Assembly: GCA_028865845.1 (NCBI GenBank)
Contig: JAGWJK010000020.1
Span: 1-14,547 of the forward strand
Source of the DNA: Rhizobiaceae bacterium
GTDB lineage: Bacteria > Pseudomonadota > Alphaproteobacteria > Rhizobiales > Rhizobiaceae
Length of the DNA: 14,547 nt
Reading direction: 5' to 3'
A program made the translations under genes and the position numbers. This document shows positions 7,937 to 14,547 of this stretch, in pieces; position 1 is the stretch's first letter; every line of letters starts with the position of its first letter. Below the pieces are notes generated by a model. It saw nothing but the letters and a program-made list of their open reading frames with translations. It was not told where the DNA came from and did not search any database.

Positions 7937-9027
7937 AAGTAGGAGCACGTCACTATCACACCATCTGGCTGAGCGAGGATGGCGCGTCCGTCGACATCAT
8001 CGATCAGCGGTGGCTGCCGCATGAATTCCGCGTCGTCACGCTGAAGACCGTCGACGATATCGCTGTCGCCATTCGAGAGATGTGGGTGCGCGGTGCACCG
8101 CTGATCGGCGTCACCGCCGCCTATGGCGTCGCCATCGCGATGGTATCCGACAGCAGCGACGCCTCGCTCGATGCCACCTGGGAAAAGCTCCACGAGACTA
8201 GGCCAACGGCTATCAACCTGCGCTGGGCGCTCGACAACATGCGCAATGTCCTCAGCAAATTGCCGCCGGGCGAACGGGTCGAGGCAGCCTACAGGCGTGC
8301 GGCTGAGATCGCCGCAGAGGATGTGGATCTCAATCGCAGCATCGGCATGAACGGCCTTGCCGTCATCCGCGACATCGCCGCCCGCAAGAAGCCGGGCGAG
8401 CCGGTCAATATCCTCACGCACTGCAATGCCGGCTGGCTTGCGACCGTGGATTACGGCACGGCGACTGCGCCGATCTATCTAGCCGCTGAAGAAGGCATCC
8501 CGGTCCATGTCTATGTGGACGAGACCCGGCCGCGCAACCAGGGCGCCCAGCTAACCGCCTGGGAGCTGAACGGCCATGGTGTGCCGCATACGTTAATCGT
8601 CGACAATGCCGGTGGCCATCTTATGCAGCATGGCGATATCGACATAGTGATCGTCGGCACTGACAGAACGACGGCGAACGGAGACGTCTGCAACAAGATC
8701 GGCACCTATCTGAAAGCGCTCGCCGCCAAGGACAACAACGTTCCCTTTTATGTAGCGCTGCCATCGCCGACGATCGACTGGACGGTGCATGACGGCGTCA
8801 AAGAAATACCGATCGAGGAGCGCAGCAGCGACGAAGTGACTTTCGTGCAAGGCCGCGGCGCCGACGGCGCGATCGTGCGCGTGCGCGTCTCGCCGGAAGG
8901 CAGTCCCGCCGCCAATCCGGCATTCGACGTGACGCCGGCCCGCCTGATCACCGGCCTTATTACCGAACGCGGCATAGCCGAAGCCTCGCCCGCGGGGCTG
9001 AAGGCGCTTTTTCCGGAACGGAGATAG
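7933..9027 (+). CDS. mtnA: S-methyl-5-thioribose-1-phosphate isomerase
   Basis: Protein of 364 residues, a normal MtnA length, in the family related to eIF2B alpha subunits. It opens the furanose ring of 5-methylthioribose 1-phosphate and isomerises it to the ribulose 1-phosphate; the same enzyme type acts on 5-deoxyribose 1-phosphate. Marks visible are [30 protein letters not shown] with catalytic Cys164, [20 protein letters not shown], and [17 protein letters not shown] with catalytic Asp244. Both catalytic residues are in place. The TTG start overlaps the mtnK stop by four bases and has AAGGAG upstream. The next gene starts 3 bases after its TAG, so expression is tightly linked. Together with mtnK it defines the substrate class as a 5-modified ribose. 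Confidence 0.95.
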   Translation: MKVGARHYHTIWLSEDGASVDIIDQRWLPHEFRVVTLKTVDDIAVAIREMWVRGAPLIGVTAAYGVAIAMVSDSSDASLDATWEKLHETRPTAINLRWALDNMRNVLSKLPPGERVEAAYRRAAEIAAEDVDLNRSIGMNGLAVIRDIAARKKPGEPVNILTHCNAGWLATVDYGTATAPIYLAAEEGIPVHVYVDETRPRNQGAQLTAWELNGHGVPHTLIVDNAGGHLMQHGDIDIVIVGTDRTTANGDVCNKIGTYLKALAAKDNNVPFYVALPSPTIDWTVHDGVKEIPIEERSSDEVTFVQGRGADGAIVRVRVSPEGSPAANPAFDVTPARLITGLITERGIAEASPAGLKALFPERR

Positions 9028-9030
9028 TTG

Positions 9031-9966
9031 ATGACCTTACGAAACAAGCAGCGCACGGAAGATGTGGCGGCTGGTATCCGCAAGCGCGTCTTCCTGCATA
9101 CGATGCGCAACAATGGAGGCTATCTGAGCCAGGCCTGTTCGGCCGCGGAAAGCCTCGCATTTCTCTATAATGAAGCGCTGAACCTCGGCGAGCCGACCCT
9201 TCCGAAAGTGCCCCTGCCCTTTGCCGGCGTCCCCTCGTCCAGCAATCCCGATGCCTTCACCGGCGCCGGCTATCACGGACCTTTTGCGCCGGACTACGAT
9301 CGGTTCATCGTCTCCCCCGCCCACTATGCGCTCGTTATCTATTCCGCGCTGATCGAGGTTGGCCGCATGGACGAGGATGCGCTGGCGCATTTCAACCGCG
9401 ATGGCAGTTCGGTCGAAATGATCGGCGCCGAACACAGTCCGGGCATGGAAGTCACGACGGGTTCGCTTGCGCAGGGGCTTTCGATGGCGGCGGGAATTGC
9501 CTGGGCGCGCAAGCGCCATGGCGAGCCGGGCAAGGTCTGGGTCTATATGTCGGATGGCGAATTCCAGGAGGGCCAAACCTGGGAGTGCCTGGCGGCGATG
9601 AGTTACCACGGCATCGACAACATCAGAGTCGTCGTCGACGTCAACCGGCAGCAATGCGACGGTGCCATGTCGTCCGTGCTCGATCTCGGCGACTTGCCGG
9701 CTCGGGTCTTGTCGTTCGGTGCCGCCTGCCGCTCGATCGATGGGCATGATCTGGATGCATTCCGCAATGCGACCGAGAGTGCGGAAGTCGGCAAGCCGCT
9801 GATCATCCTTGCCAATACCTCGCCTTTTGAAGGCATGCCGTTCCTGAAGAAGCGCTTTCCGCGCCTTCACTATGTCCGTTTCAAATCCGCCGAAGAGCGC
9901 CATGAAATGCAGGCCGCCCTTAGCGTCGAGCTTGGCGTCGATCCGGCAGAAATCGCGAGGGCCTGA
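9031..9966 (+). CDS. Transketolase-like protein, N-terminal (diphosphate-binding) subunit
   Basis: Protein of 311 residues forming the first half of a split transketolase. The thiamine-diphosphate/Mg motif begins at SDGEFQEG (174-181; Ser replaces the usual Gly) and ends near VDVNRQQCDG with Asn205. SPAHYA (His98) matches the conserved active-site His near the start of the family, and MEVTTGSLAQGLSMAAGIAWARK is the normal helix after it. In most transketolases a conserved His stands in the GHxGG motif; here the segment reads RNNGGYLS, apparently with Asn27 in its place. About 30 extra residues rich in Pro/Gly (around 55-85) precede His98. The start ATG is set by GGAG 7 bases upstream. A general pentose-phosphate role is possible, but the operon position between mtnA and the RLP gene points to a dedicated, unusual substrate. 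Confidence 0.88.
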   Translation: MTLRNKQRTEDVAAGIRKRVFLHTMRNNGGYLSQACSAAESLAFLYNEALNLGEPTLPKVPLPFAGVPSSSNPDAFTGAGYHGPFAPDYDRFIVSPAHYALVIYSALIEVGRMDEDALAHFNRDGSSVEMIGAEHSPGMEVTTGSLAQGLSMAAGIAWARKRHGEPGKVWVYMSDGEFQEGQTWECLAAMSYHGIDNIRVVVDVNRQQCDGAMSSVLDLGDLPARVLSFGAACRSIDGHDLDAFRNATESAEVGKPLIILANTSPFEGMPFLKKRFPRLHYVRFKSAEERHEMQAALSVELGVDPAEIARA

Positions 9967-9968
9967 TC

Positions 9969-10970
9969 ATGGTCGAAATTGTCAACCGCCCCTATGCCAA
10001 GGCCTTCGAAACCTTCGCCTCCGCCCGGCCTGAAGTTCTCTGCCTCTCGGCCGATCTGACCTCGTCCTGCGAAGTCGACGGTTTTCGCGATCGTCATGGC
10101 GATCAATTCCTTTCGCTCGGCATGGCGGAGCAGAATATGCTCTCCTTTGCCGGCGGTCTGGCGATGCAGGGTTTCCGTCCCTTCATCCATACCTTTTCCG
10201 TGTTCCTCTACCGGCGGCCCTATGATCAGCTGATCAACTCCATCGCCTATTCCAACCGCAAGGTCCGGATGATGGGTTTTCTTCCCGGCATCACCACCCC
10301 CGGCGGGATCACCCATCAGGCGATCGAGGACATATCCGTCATGCGCGCCATCCCGAACATGACAGTGCTCGAAACCGGTGACGCAACCGAAGTCGAGAGC
10401 GTTTTGGAAGTGGCCGACAGCATCGATGGTCCGGTCTATGTCCGCGTGCTGCGTGGTGAGGTGCCGCGGCTGTTTTCGACGCCCTTCGAATTCAACCGGC
10501 TGCGGACGTTGAGCGAAGGCGATGACATTCTCGTCGTCACGTCAGGCGTCTGCACTGAAGAGGCGCTGCGCGCGGCCGGTCCGCTCAAGGAGCGCGGCAT
10601 CGGCGTGCACCACCTTCATGCCTCGACGCTGAAACCCTTCGATCGCGATGGGCTGCTCAAGGCGGTGCGCGGCAAGAAGGGAGTGGTGACGCTCGAAAAT
10701 CACACGATCAACGGCGGGCTCGGCTCGCTCGTTGCTGAAATCCTGGCGGAAGAAGGCATTGGCGTCCGCCTTCGCCGGCTGGGACTGGAAGATACCTTCG
10801 CCCACGGTGCCTCCAAACCCTACCTCATGAAGAAATACGGGCTCGACGCCGGAGCGCTGACGCGGGCAATCGGCAAGCTTATCGGTCGCGACCTCGATAT
10901 CGCCGATGCCGAGCTCGATGCCGTGCGCCTCGATACGGTTCATTCCGCGCAAAAGGCGGAAGCACTCTGA
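9969..10970 (+). CDS. Transketolase-like protein, C-terminal (pyrimidine-binding) subunit
   Basis: Protein of 333 residues, the partner half of the preceding gene. It carries the pyrimidine-binding domain with the activating glutamate Glu54 in LGMAEQNMLSFAGGLA, followed by FRPFIHTFSVFLYRRPYDQL and GITTPGGITHQAIEDIS, then VYVRVLRGEVPRL and a C-terminal transketolase domain from about residue 190. The ATG comes two bases after the N-subunit stop, so the halves are made together and should form an alpha2beta2 enzyme. Split transketolases are known, for example in D-apiose catabolism, where one acts on apulose 4-phosphate. Here the likely role is thiamine-dependent cleavage or transfer of a ketose phosphate made by the RLP, which is inference. 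The stop overlaps the RLP start by one base (TGATG). Confidence 0.88.
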   Translation: MVEIVNRPYAKAFETFASARPEVLCLSADLTSSCEVDGFRDRHGDQFLSLGMAEQNMLSFAGGLAMQGFRPFIHTFSVFLYRRPYDQLINSIAYSNRKVRMMGFLPGITTPGGITHQAIEDISVMRAIPNMTVLETGDATEVESVLEVADSIDGPVYVRVLRGEVPRLFSTPFEFNRLRTLSEGDDILVVTSGVCTEEALRAAGPLKERGIGVHHLHASTLKPFDRDGLLKAVRGKKGVVTLENHTINGGLGSLVAEILAEEGIGVRLRRLGLEDTFAHGASKPYLMKKYGLDAGALTRAIGKLIGRDLDIADAELDAVRLDTVHSAQKAEAL

Positions 10971-12106
10971 TGGCCCCGCGTTTTTCGGTCACATACTGGC
11001 TCGACGCCAGCGACGAGAAGGAAGCAAGGGCTCGTGCGCTCGACGTCTCCGTCGAACAGACGGTCGAAATTCCCCGCCATATCGTGCCTCATGGTTATGT
11101 CGAGGAAGAGATACTCGGCCGGCTGGAAAGTCTTGTGCCCGGCCACGACAGCCGACGCGGCTTTCTCGCGGAGATATCCTACAGCGAGGACGATGTCGGC
11201 GGCGACTTTCTGCAGCTGCTGAACATCGTCTTCGGCAACTCCTCGATCAAGACCGGCACTCGCGTTGAGTCAATCACCCTCTCCGACGGCTTGCGGACGC
11301 TTTGCCCGGGACCTCGATTCGGTGCCGAGGGACTGCGCACGCGAACCGGCATCACGTCCGGGCCCTTGGTGATGTCGGCGATCAAGCCCGTCGGCCTGTC
11401 GACCGCCAGGCTTGCCGACCTTGCCCACCGCTTTGCGCTGGGTGGCATGCATCTGATCAAGGACGATCACGGGCTGGTCGATCAACCGACATCACCCTAT
11501 AGCGAGCGCGTGGCTGCCTGTGTGGCCGCCGTCGCCGAAGCCAATGCCAAGACCGGCCTGCATTGCGCTTACGTGCCCAATATTACCGGCCCGGCGTCAC
11601 AGATCGTCGAGCGCGCCTATATGGCGAAGGAGGCCGGAGCGGGCGCGGTGATGCTCGCACCATCGCTCGTCGGCTTCGATATATCCCGCAGCCTTGCAGC
11701 CGATGCCGATTTCGGCTTGCCGATCATCTCCCACCCGACCTTTGCCGGCGCAAACGTCATCACGCCGACAACGGGGTTCTCGCATCGCTTCTTTTTTGGA
11801 ACACTGCAGCGGCTGATGGGCGTGGATGCCGTGGTGTTTCCGAATTTCGGCGGCAGGTTCGGCTTTTCGCGCGAGGAGTGCCTTTCCATCCTTGAAGGAT
11901 GCACCGAGGATCTCGGCGGCCCGAAGCCGATATTCCCGGCGCCCGGAGGCGGCATGACGTTCGCGCGGATACCGGAAATGCAAAGCGCCTATGGCGATCA
12001 TGTGATCTATCTGGTCGGCGGCGCCCTGCTGCGTGAAGACGATCTGGTGGCGGCATCGCAGAAATTGCGGGCGGCGATAGCGGATGTGACCGCGAAATCG
12101 GGCTAG
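10970..12106 (+). CDS. RuBisCO-like protein (RLP, form IV type)
   Basis: Protein of 378 residues, shorter than true large subunits. It has a small N-terminal domain (about 1-120) and a TIM barrel. Lys139 (SAIKPVG) and Lys164 (LIKDDHG) match the catalytic and carbamylated lysines of RuBisCO with the right 25-residue spacing, and Asp166 matches a metal ligand. The second acidic ligand, normally Glu, is His167. Loop 6 (FPNFGGRFGFS, 290-300) lacks the essential Lys. A His is kept at SHPTFAG (255), and APGGG near 326-330 and LVGG near 346-349 match the phosphate sites. It therefore cannot be a carboxylase but could enolise a ketose phosphate. In Rhodospirillum rubrum an RLP isomerises 5-methylthioribulose 1-phosphate to 1-methylthio-xylulose 5-phosphate; linkage to mtnK and mtnA suggests similar chemistry. 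Other RLPs decarboxylate or hydrolyse apiose-derived acids. Confidence 0.92.
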   Translation: MAPRFSVTYWLDASDEKEARARALDVSVEQTVEIPRHIVPHGYVEEEILGRLESLVPGHDSRRGFLAEISYSEDDVGGDFLQLLNIVFGNSSIKTGTRVESITLSDGLRTLCPGPRFGAEGLRTRTGITSGPLVMSAIKPVGLSTARLADLAHRFALGGMHLIKDDHGLVDQPTSPYSERVAACVAAVAEANAKTGLHCAYVPNITGPASQIVERAYMAKEAGAGAVMLAPSLVGFDISRSLAADADFGLPIISHPTFAGANVITPTTGFSHRFFFGTLQRLMGVDAVVFPNFGGRFGFSREECLSILEGCTEDLGGPKPIFPAPGGGMTFARIPEMQSAYGDHVIYLVGGALLREDDLVAASQKLRAAIADVTAKSG

Positions 12107-12153
12107 CCGACAGCGCCCTTTCGCGCCGGAAAATTCAAAAAGCGATGAAACGG

Positions 12154-12180
12154 GACGGCTTGCAGCGACCCCTTGCCGTC
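12154..12180. terminator. Weak inverted repeat between convergent genes
   Basis: GACGGC (12154-12159) and GCCGTC (12175-12180) are complementary across a 15-base loop, between the RLP stop and the convergent DUF982 stop. There is little T run after either side, so it is at best a weak bidirectional terminator. Nothing else is seen in 12107-12188. Confidence 0.25.
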
Positions 12181-12188
12181 TCTTGGCC

Positions 12189-12440
12189 TCAATATCGGAT
12201 GAACACCCCGGCTTCAATTACGGCCGCCAGAAACGAATCGCGTGCGTCAGCGGCCGTGAGGCGACCTTCGTGTGCATCGAGCAAGGCTTGCTTGGCGGCG
12301 ACGTAGCTTTCCTCGTCGAACTCCTTCGGCCATTCCAGCAGCAAATATTCCGCCGCACGTTCGGTGCTGCCGATCGTGACATATTGGCCGAGCTTGTCGG
12401 TCTCGACGACGATGGGTTCATCCCAGAACTGTTTCTCCAT
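12189..12440 (-). CDS. DUF982 small protein
   Basis: Protein of 83 residues of the DUF982 family, small cytoplasmic proteins common in rhizobia and without an assigned role. Visible features fit the family: an initial FWDEPIVVET strand, YVTIGSTERAAEYLLLEWP, a central tyrosine-containing helix (YVAAKQALLDAHEG) and the closing ADARDSFLAAVIEAGVFI. The start ATG has AAAGGAG upstream. It converges on the RLP operon and diverges from a second DUF982 gene, so it is not part of the catabolic operon. No signal peptide or membrane segment is seen. Confidence 0.82.
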   Translation of the reverse strand: MEKQFWDEPIVVETDKLGQYVTIGSTERAAEYLLLEWPKEFDEESYVAAKQALLDAHEGRLTAADARDSFLAAVIEAGVFIRY

Positions 12441-12553
12441 TATTCACTCCTTTGATCCTAAACGATGGAGCATTCGGCCGGTTCCGTCTTTGGAGGAAAG
12501 GGCGTGTTACCGGTCCTGCCGGCTGCCATTTCCAACATACAATGCAGCTCCTG

Positions 12554-12578
12554 GGAACACTCGGGAGGTTAGAGAGTT
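12554..12578 (+). promoter_or_regulatory. Possible EcfG-type stress promoter before the second DUF982 gene
   Basis: GGAAC (12554-12558) and AGTT (12575-12578), 16 bases apart, resemble the alphaproteobacterial general-stress promoter pattern GGAAC-N16/17-CGTT, with one mismatch. The predicted transcript start is about 30 bases before the ATG at 12616. The match is short and may be chance. Confidence 0.3.
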
Positions 12579-12615
12579 CAGCTCACTCAGCAGAATTCGG
12601 CAGGAGGACCTGGAC

Positions 12616-12882
12616 ATGACAAATCCAAGCGTTGATACGGTCGAAATCGCCCTCGACAAGGCCGAGACCCGTTATGTCATAAGCGATGTTCAGAGCTTGG
12701 CGGAGGCATTGCTCGCCCGCTGGCCCGAGCGTTTGCGCGGGAGGGCGCACCTTAGAGCACGTAAGAAGTGCCACGCCGCGCTGGAAGGGAAATGCAAGCC
12801 GATAGAGGCGAGGACGGCATTTATCGCCGCCTGTCGCGAAGCTGGCATTTCGGTTTTCCCTGACGACGCCCAACGTCCTTAG
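12616..12882 (+). CDS. DUF982 small protein
   Basis: Protein of 88 residues and a second DUF982 member. The pattern is the same as in its divergent neighbour: an opening strand (VEIALDKAETRYVISDVQSL), AEALLARWPERLRG, ARKKCHAALEGKCKPIEAR and the closing TAFIAACREAGISVF. The ATG follows AGGAGG at 12602-12607 with 8 bases between. The two DUF982 proteins differ widely outside these marks, so they are old paralogues and not a recent duplication. Function is unknown for the family. The call rests on the WP...AR.AF..A..EAG.. pattern. Confidence 0.85.
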   Translation: MTNPSVDTVEIALDKAETRYVISDVQSLAEALLARWPERLRGRAHLRARKKCHAALEGKCKPIEARTAFIAACREAGISVFPDDAQRP

Positions 12883-13359
12883 GGCTCCGACTCCAGATTG
12901 ACGCCGTGCAGATTTGCTGAGGTGGCGAAAATCAACGGCTCTGCGCGTTGGGCGGCGCTACTGCAGGATCATAGTCACGGCATGGCTACTTCAGCCAGCG
13001 TCCACTTTTTCATTGAAATCGCGAAACTTAATAATTTACAATTTTGAATCGCAATTTGTGCTTCATGAGTAGGTCACCACAAAAAAACTTACACTTTTGC
13101 GTGTCAAATACCAGCCTTTTGGTGGAGATCTACCTTGAATGAAGTGGTTGTCCACCAGCTAGCCGAAATCATTAACATTTGGTAACAAATAAACATCAAA
13201 GCCAGCAATATCAGGGCATAGAGCATCCTGTCCGATATTCATCGCGTTGATCGAAGCGGTATCGCGAACAACCTTTGTTTGCGGCACGGCAATGAGACAG
13301 CTTTGCTTGCAGCAACCTATGGTGTATTAAACGATATAGTTTATTTAAGGACGTCTTGC
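12883..13359. other. Intergenic region, AT-rich in its centre
   Basis: No convincing gene is seen in these 477 bases. About 13010-13200 is clearly more AT-rich than its surroundings. It includes small inverted repeats: ACAC/GTGT around 13091-13104, TGGTGGA (13120-13126) with TCCACCA (13151-13157), and TAAAC (13328-13332) with GTTTA (13339-13343) just before the secretion gene. AT-rich stretches of this kind ahead of rhizobial surface and secretion genes are often targets of Ros/MucR-type repressors, but I see no exact known box. The frame of the downstream gene is open back to the TAG at 13219-13221 without an ATG. Confidence 0.6.
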
Positions 13360-14547
13360 TTGTTACCTGATTTGGAACGCCATTCGTATTCATCCTTTGC
13401 GGCGGTTTTATCGTCTTTAAAGCGAACATTTGTCGTTATCGGCCTGACAAGCGGCTTCATCAATATTTTGGCGCTGACCGGCTCGTTCTTCATGTTGCAG
13501 GTCTACGATCGGGTCGTACCGGGTCGCAGCCTTCCGACGCTGGCCGGTCTCGCCATCATTGCCGCGAGCCTCTACATATTCCAGGGCGTGCTCGAGTTAC
13601 TGCGCTCGATGCTGCTCGTGCGCATCGGCACCTCCGTCGACGAACGCCTGAGCCGAAGCGCGATCAGCTCTTTGATCTACCTACCGGCGCGGGCCCAGGT
13701 GCCGGGCAACGGGCTGCAGGCTGTCCGCGACGTCGACCAGGTACGATCGTTCCTCAGCGGCAGCGGTCCGGCGGCACTCTTCGATTTGCCCTGGATGCCG
13801 TTTTATCTCGCCCTCTGCTTTGTTTTTCACTTCTGGATCGGCGTGACCGCCCTTTGCGGTTCCATTCTGCTGGTTTCGCTAACGATTTTTGCGGATTTCA
13901 TGACACGCAAGCGATCGCAGCAGGCAACGCGGCTTGCCGCCTCGCGCATAGAATTCGCGGAAGCCATCCGCCGTAATTGGGAAGTTGTTCTGGCCATGGG
14001 CTTCATGCATCGCGTTGCCGATCGCTGGACCGACGTGAACACAAGCTTCCTCGCCGGCCAGATGCGCGCCAGCGACGTCGTCGGTGGTCTGTCCATCGTT
14101 TCGAGAATCCTGCGGATGATGCTGCAATCGACGATGCTCGGGGTCGGGGCGATCCTCGTCATCGAGCAGCAGGCAACCGGCGGCATCATGATTGCGAGCT
14201 CCATCCTCGTCAGCCGCGCGCTTGCGCCTGTCGAACTTGCGATCTCGCAGTGGAAAGGTTTAGTCGCGGCCAGGCAGAGCTGGGCGCGCATGAAACGTCT
14301 CATGGAAATGCTTCCCGACAACGACTGGAGCGTTCAGCTTCCTGCCCCGAAATCGTCGCTGAGTGTGGAAAGCATTATCGTTCCTGCGCCGGGCACCCGT
14401 GACATCATCGTCCGGAATGCGAGATTTGAGATCCCAAAAGGTACGGCGCTCGGGATCATTGGACCAAGCGCATCCGGCAAATCGTCGCTCGTCCGGGCAA
14501 TCGCCGGGGTATGGCCGGTACTTTCAGGCTCGATCCGGCTCGATAAC
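13360..14547 (+). CDS. Type I secretion system ABC transporter (PrtD/PrsD-like), 3' end outside window
   Basis: The first 396 residues of an inner-membrane permease fused to an ATPase, the type that exports proteins such as proteases, glycanases and RTX-like adhesins through a HlyD-type adaptor and an outer-membrane channel. The membrane domain begins with TFVVIGLTSGFINILALTGS and MLQVYDRVVPGRSLPTL, a hallmark of this family. It continues with VRDVDQVRSFLSGSG, DLPWMPFYLALCFVF and an AMGF cytoplasmic loop. The ATPase domain starts near residue 345, with Walker A GPSASGKSS at 368-376. The signature motif and Walker B lie beyond the window. No ATG stands near the expected start. TTG 13360 is chosen for an AAGGA about 10 bases upstream and an N-terminus of normal length; TTG 13372 is the alternative. 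It is probably unrelated to the sugar locus. Confidence 0.85.
   Translation, partial: MLPDLERHSYSSFAAVLSSLKRTFVVIGLTSGFINILALTGSFFMLQVYDRVVPGRSLPTLAGLAIIAASLYIFQGVLELLRSMLLVRIGTSVDERLSRSAISSLIYLPARAQVPGNGLQAVRDVDQVRSFLSGSGPAALFDLPWMPFYLALCFVFHFWIGVTALCGSILLVSLTIFADFMTRKRSQQATRLAASRIEFAEAIRRNWEVVLAMGFMHRVADRWTDVNTSFLAGQMRASDVVGGLSIVSRILRMMLQSTMLGVGAILVIEQQATGGIMIASSILVSRALAPVELAISQWKGLVAARQSWARMKRLMEMLPDNDWSVQLPAPKSSLSVESIIVPAPGTRDIIVRNARFEIPKGTALGIIGPSASGKSSLVRAIAGVWPVLSGSIRLDN

Noticed and set aside
10970..12106. A true carbon-fixing RuBisCO
   Set aside because: The metal-site Glu is His and the loop-6 Lys is absent. No small subunit or phosphoribulokinase is nearby.
9031..12106. A D-apiose degradation locus (split transketolases and RLPs both occur in apiose pathways)
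   Set aside because: No apiose isomerase, apulose kinase, apionate lactonase or oxidoisomerase is present. MtnK and MtnA instead define a ribose 1-phosphate route. The idea is not fully excluded for the transketolase substrate.
13211..13429. A 72-codon frame on the - strand before the secretion gene
   Set aside because: No ribosome site, no recognisable pattern, and it overlaps the N-terminus of the secretion transporter.

Overview
The window looks like an accessory catabolic locus from a Rhizobium-type alphaproteobacterium. The evidence is high-GC coding sequence, two small DUF982 proteins (a family largely found in rhizobia), a fused RhaD-like aldolase/short-chain dehydrogenase, and a PrtD/PrsD-type secretion ATPase. 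No RNA genes, insertion sequences or CRISPR repeats were recognised.

Layout: (1) bases 1-2652, + strand: the C-terminal part of a SorC-family sugar-sensing regulator, then a class II aldolase fused to an SDR dehydrogenase. (2) bases 2784-6473, - strand: a sugar ABC importer (ATPase, then permease, then periplasmic binding protein), ending in a strong terminator with a UUCG loop. (3) bases 6474-6664: a divergent control region with a perfect 10-bp inverted repeat. Each arm contains a TTGACA hexamer, one facing each way. (4) bases 6665-12106, + strand: a compact five-gene operon, mtnK - mtnA - transketolase N-half - transketolase C-half - RuBisCO-like protein (RLP). (5) bases 12189-12882: two divergent DUF982 genes. 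(6) bases 12883-13359: a partly AT-rich stretch without a convincing gene. (7) bases 13360 to the end: a type I secretion ABC transporter cut by the window edge.

The first four blocks read as one regulon for importing and degrading a 5-substituted ribose. The most likely substrate is 5-methylthioribose or 5-deoxyribose, the sugars left over from S-adenosylmethionine use. MtnK and MtnA would make a 5-substituted ribulose 1-phosphate. From there two routes are encoded side by side: aldol cleavage to DHAP plus a two-carbon aldehyde (aldolase, then SDR), or RLP isomerisation followed by a split thiamine-diphosphate transketolase. The classical salvage enzymes MtnB, MtnC and MtnD are not in the window. 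An RLP paired with a split transketolase behind MtnK/MtnA is not a pathway I know to be described, and it is the main candidate here for a new system. The enzyme families are read from clear motifs. The substrate and the order of steps after MtnA are inference.
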